Shown in pieces: positions 13,071 through 15,529 of a DNA stretch of 15,529 nucleotides (position 1 is the stretch's first letter; every line of letters begins with the position of its first letter). A program made the position numbers and the translations under genes. Where the stretch lies: contig JAHWJV010000028.1 in the NCBI GenBank assembly GCA_019348265.1, forward strand, positions 1 to 15,529, read 5' to 3'. The notes beneath the pieces were generated by a model, which had not been told where the DNA came from, did no database searches, and worked only from the letters and a program-made list of their open reading frames with translations. Origin of the DNA: Gemmatimonadota bacterium. GTDB taxonomy: Bacteria; Gemmatimonadota; Gemmatimonadetes; Longimicrobiales; Longimicrobiaceae.

Positions 13071-13160
13071 GGCAACGGCAACGGGAAGTCGGCCTCGGCC
13101 GACTTACCGGCGGCTGGGGCAGCCCGCGAGGCGGGCTTGGGGTTCCCCCTTGCCGCGACT
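13071..13160. repeat. Short palindromic element between the heptamer arrays
   Basis: It contains the palindrome AAGTCGGCC-TC-GGCCGACTT (13086-13105) and a second hairpin AGCCCGC-GAG-GCGGGCT (13121-13137). These are flanked by related outer ends: CGGCAACGGGAA on the left, and the reverse complement of the right end, CGGCAAGGGGGAA. The design (terminal inverted similarity, internal hairpins, no coding) is that of a REP-like or miniature mobile element. Membership of a multi-copy family cannot be shown from one window. Confidence 0.55.
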
Positions 13161-13239
13161 TCAGTCTCCGGGCTGGGTGCCGGCGTACCCTTCCCGCATC
13201 CGACCTCCTCCCCCCCGCGCAGCCCCGACCGCGGATCCC

Positions 13240-13294
13240 GAAGACCAAGACCGAAGACCGAAGACCGAAGACTGCAGACTGAAGACCGAAGACT
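13240..13294. repeat. Heptamer tandem array (GAAGACY), copy 3
   Basis: About eight units of GAAGACC/GAAGACT, including one shortened (AAGACC) and one altered (GCAGACT) copy. The orientation is opposite to the 12942 array, so the two could pair as the stem of a large hairpin around 13022-13239. Confidence 0.85.
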
Positions 13295-13378
13295 GACACT
13301 CTTCAGCTTCCTTGCGCCCCCGCTACCTACCTGCGACCTTGCGCCGATGCAGCAGCAGCGACTGTCGGCAGGCGCGGC

Positions 13379-14215
13379 GTGACGCGGGAAGGTGAGGAGG
13401 AGGCGGGGACGCTGCGCCTGGGGCACATCGTCTACAGCAACTGCTTCCCGGTGCATGCGCGCCTGATCGATCGCCCACGGTCGGGCGATCCGCGCATCGT
13501 GGAGGGGATCCCGTCGCACCTCAACGAGCTCCTCGAGCGCGGAGCGATCGACGTGGCGCCCTGCTCCAGCATCGAGTACGCGCGCTACGCCAGCCGCTAC
13601 CGACTCCTCCCCGACCTGGTAATCGGCTCCCGCGGACCCGTCCGCAGCATCCAGCTTCTCTCGGACCGCCCGATCGCGGAGTTGGATGGGCAGCGCGTCG
13701 CGCTGCCGACGGCGTCCGCCACGTCGGTGGTGCTGCTCAAGATCCTGCTGCGACACCGGTGGGGTGCCGTCACCGAATTCTTCTGGTTCGACCAGGCCCG
13801 CGAAGATCCCTTCGCCCTCGGCGCGGCGGCAGCGCTCTTCATCGGCGACGTCGCGCTGCGGCCCGATCTCTACCCCGCAGCGGACGCACGAGCCGATCTC
13901 GGCGAGGAGTGGTGGCGCCACACCGGGCTCCCCTTCGCCTTCGCGGTCTGGCAAGCGGCATCCGCCGACACCGCTGCGCTGGCGACGCTGCATGCTACCC
14001 TTCTGGAGTCGCGCCTGTACGGCCGGGAGAATCGACAGGCGCTGGCCGTTCGCTACGCGAGCCGCTTCGGCCTCCCGGCCGACATGCTCGAGAGCTACTG
14101 GGCCGACCTCTCCTTCGAGCTCGACGCGCCCATGCTCGAGGGGCTGCGCACCTTCTACCGACTGGCCGCCGAGATCGGCGAGATCGGCGCGGCTCCCGAG
14201 CTCAGATGGATCTGA
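13379..14215 (+). CDS. mqnA: Chorismate dehydratase of the futalosine menaquinone pathway
   Basis: This 278-aa MqnA-family protein removes water from chorismate to give 3-enolpyruvyl-benzoate, the first step of the futalosine route to menaquinone. It belongs to a periplasmic-binding-protein-like fold. Family stretches are LGHIVYSNCFPVH (14-26), VEGIPSHLNELLERGAIDVAP (41-61), CSSIEYARYA (62-71), RGPVRSIQLLSD (85-96) and TASATSVVLLKILL (111-124). The C-terminal half (FFWFDQAREDPF, FIGDVAL, EEWWRHTGLPFAFAVW) also fits. The start is GTG at 13379, 85 bases after the last heptamer unit; no earlier in-frame start looks better and the Shine-Dalgarno is weak. No other mqn gene is in the window. It implies a menaquinone-using respiratory chain. 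The next gene starts 50 bp later in the same direction. Confidence 0.93.
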   Translation: MTREGEEEAGTLRLGHIVYSNCFPVHARLIDRPRSGDPRIVEGIPSHLNELLERGAIDVAPCSSIEYARYASRYRLLPDLVIGSRGPVRSIQLLSDRPIAELDGQRVALPTASATSVVLLKILLRHRWGAVTEFFWFDQAREDPFALGAAAALFIGDVALRPDLYPAADARADLGEEWWRHTGLPFAFAVWQAASADTAALATLHATLLESRLYGRENRQALAVRYASRFGLPADMLESYWADLSFELDAPMLEGLRTFYRLAAEIGEIGAAPELRWI

Positions 14216-14265
14216 ACGCCGCACTCTGACCGCGGCCTCCCGTTCTCCTTCCCCCATCATCTCCC

Positions 14266-15529
14266 ATGACGCTCATCGACTGGTCGATCATCGCGGTCTA
14301 CTTCGTCGCCATCATCGGGATCGTCTGGTGGTCCTCACGACGCACCTCCACGACCGAAGACTACTTCCTGGCCGGGCGCGACGTAGGCTGGCTCGCGGTC
14401 GGCTGCTCGCTCTTCGCGTCCAACATCGGCTCCGAGCACATCGTGGGACTCGCCGGGAGCGGCGCGCTGAACGGAATGGCGCAGGCGCACTGGGAGCTAC
14501 ACGCCTGGATCATCCTGCTCCTCGCCTGGGTCTTCGTGCCCTTCTACTACCGGTCGGGCGTCTTCACCATGCCCGAATTCCTGGAGCGGCGCTTCAACGA
14601 GCGGACCCGCTGGGTGCTCTCGATAGTCTCCCTCATCGCCTACGTCTTCACCAAGGTATCGGTGACGGTATACGCCGGCGCCGTCGTCTTCCGGGCGCTA
14701 CTCCCCGACGTCTTCGGCTCCCCCGACAACGCCTTCTGGGTCGGCGCCTTCTCCACCGTGATCCTGACCGGCATCTACACCATCTTCGGGGGTCTCCGCG
14801 CCGTCGTGTACACCGAGGTGCTGCAGACGGTGCTGCTGCTGCTCGGGTCCGTGTTCATCACCGCCTTCGGCCTCATGAAGCTCGGCGGGTGGGGCGAGAT
14901 GCAGAGCATCCTGAGCGAGAATGGGCGCCAGTTCGCGCTCTGGCGGCCGAACTCGGATCCGGACTTCCCGTGGCTCGGCGTGATGATCGCGTCGCCCGTG
15001 GTGGGCATCTGGTACTGGTGCACCGATCAGTACATCGTGCAGCGCACGCTCGCCGCGCGCTCCATGGTCGACGCGCGGCGCGGCGCGCTCTTCGGTGCGG
15101 TGTTGAAGGTGATGCCGATCTTCATCTTCCTCGTCCCGGGAATGATCGGCTACGCCCTGCACCAGAAGGGGCTGATGCGCATCCCCACCGGGCCGAACGG
15201 CGAGCTCCTCGGCGACATGGTCTTCCCGACCATGGTCACCAGCCTTCTTCCGGTCGGTCTCCGCGGCCTGGTGGTCGGCAGTCTCCTGTCCGCCCTGATG
15301 AGCTCGCTCGCCTCGCTCTTCAACTCGTGCGCGACGCTCTTCACCGTCGACATCTACGAGAAGCTGAAGCCGGGGCAGCCGGAGCGTACCCTCGTGCGGG
15401 TGGGGCGAATCGCGACCGGGGTCGTGGTCGTCTTCGGGATGCTCTGGGTTCCGGTCATGAAGGTGATCTCGGAAAGGACGACGGGGCTCTACGACTACCT
15501 CCAGAACGTGCAGGGCTTCCTGGCGCCGC
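14266..15529 (+). CDS. Sodium/solute symporter, SGLT (sugar) type, 5' part
   Basis: The first 421 codons of a sodium:solute symporter are present; the gene runs off the window. Family marks include SSRRTSTTEDYFLAGRDVGW (23-42), the sodium-site helix ASNIGSEHIVGLAGSGA, FTMPEFLERRFNERTRW, and TIFGGLRAVVYTEVLQT (172-188). WYWCTDQYIVQRTLAARS (249-266) is very close to the animal SGLT helix. SLLSALMSSLASLFNSCAT (339-357) follows, with the Ala..Ser-Ser sodium ligands, then FTVDIYEK. These favour the sugar-transporting SGLT branch over the ActP branch at 3755-5386. The ATG follows a CT-rich stretch without a good Shine-Dalgarno, but no other start fits the first helix. A hexose or related sugar is the likely cargo; the exact one is not readable. 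Confidence 0.92.
   Translation, partial: MTLIDWSIIAVYFVAIIGIVWWSSRRTSTTEDYFLAGRDVGWLAVGCSLFASNIGSEHIVGLAGSGALNGMAQAHWELHAWIILLLAWVFVPFYYRSGVFTMPEFLERRFNERTRWVLSIVSLIAYVFTKVSVTVYAGAVVFRALLPDVFGSPDNAFWVGAFSTVILTGIYTIFGGLRAVVYTEVLQTVLLLLGSVFITAFGLMKLGGWGEMQSILSENGRQFALWRPNSDPDFPWLGVMIASPVVGIWYWCTDQYIVQRTLAARSMVDARRGALFGAVLKVMPIFIFLVPGMIGYALHQKGLMRIPTGPNGELLGDMVFPTMVTSLLPVGLRGLVVGSLLSALMSSLASLFNSCATLFTVDIYEKLKPGQPERTLVRVGRIATGVVVVFGMLWVPVMKVISERTTGLYDYLQNVQGFLAP

Noticed and set aside
508..13294. CRISPR array from the repeated units
   Set aside because: The repeats are 7 bases with no spacers, and no cas gene is present.
13025..14260. Minus-strand frame opposite mqnA
   Set aside because: It is the shadow of a clearly recognised MqnA and runs into the heptamer arrays, giving SLRSSVF-type repeats.

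Overview
This is a GC-rich window (roughly two-thirds G+C) from a bacterium with dense gene packing, many Tat and Sec signal peptides, a futalosine-pathway menaquinone gene and several short intergenic repeat families. The overall style resembles Gemmatimonadota (Longimicrobium/Gemmatimonas relatives). That assignment is an inference from general likeness; no rRNA or marker gene is present to test it.

Left part (1-5736). The window opens with the last codons of a TRAP transporter large permease (+). A repeat-filled gap with a pair of inverted palindromic repeats and a heptamer array follows. Then come five genes on the minus strand. Read in the direction of transcription they are a DUF485 membrane protein (yjcH-like), an ActP-type acetate/cation symporter, a Tat-exported Gfo/Idh/MocA oxidoreductase, a secreted SGNH esterase and a Tat lipoprotein of the ketoacid/lactate TRAP-binding type. 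Gaps are between -4 and +65 bp, so this could be one transcript for taking up small organic acids, some of which may be released by the esterase.

Centre (6081-9917). This is the most interesting block. A candidate ECF-type promoter precedes seven closely packed plus-strand genes: a secreted cupin, an ECF sigma factor, an 81-aa zinc-finger anti-sigma factor whose Cys/His spacing equals that of the thiol-redox sensor RsrA, an ArsM-like methyltransferase fused to a C-terminal TusA-like domain, a second methyltransferase that lacks its SAM-binding motif I, a free TusA-like protein and a DsrE-family protein. The two TusA domains share an unusual C-G-x3-P-R motif in place of the usual C-P-x-P. Together these suggest a thiol-stress-controlled sulfur-relay and methylation module. 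I know of no described system of this make-up. The substrate is unknown.

Right part (10149-15529). A secreted two-domain SGNH hydrolase (-) is divergent from an OafA-like membrane acyltransferase (+). The acyltransferase leader contains a perfect hairpin followed by a T-run. A 446-bp gap then holds two heptamer arrays in opposite orientation around a short palindromic element. After it come mqnA (chorismate dehydratase, menaquinone synthesis) and the first 421 codons of an SGLT-type sodium/sugar symporter that runs off the window.

No rRNA, tRNA, CRISPR array, transposase or phage structural gene was seen.
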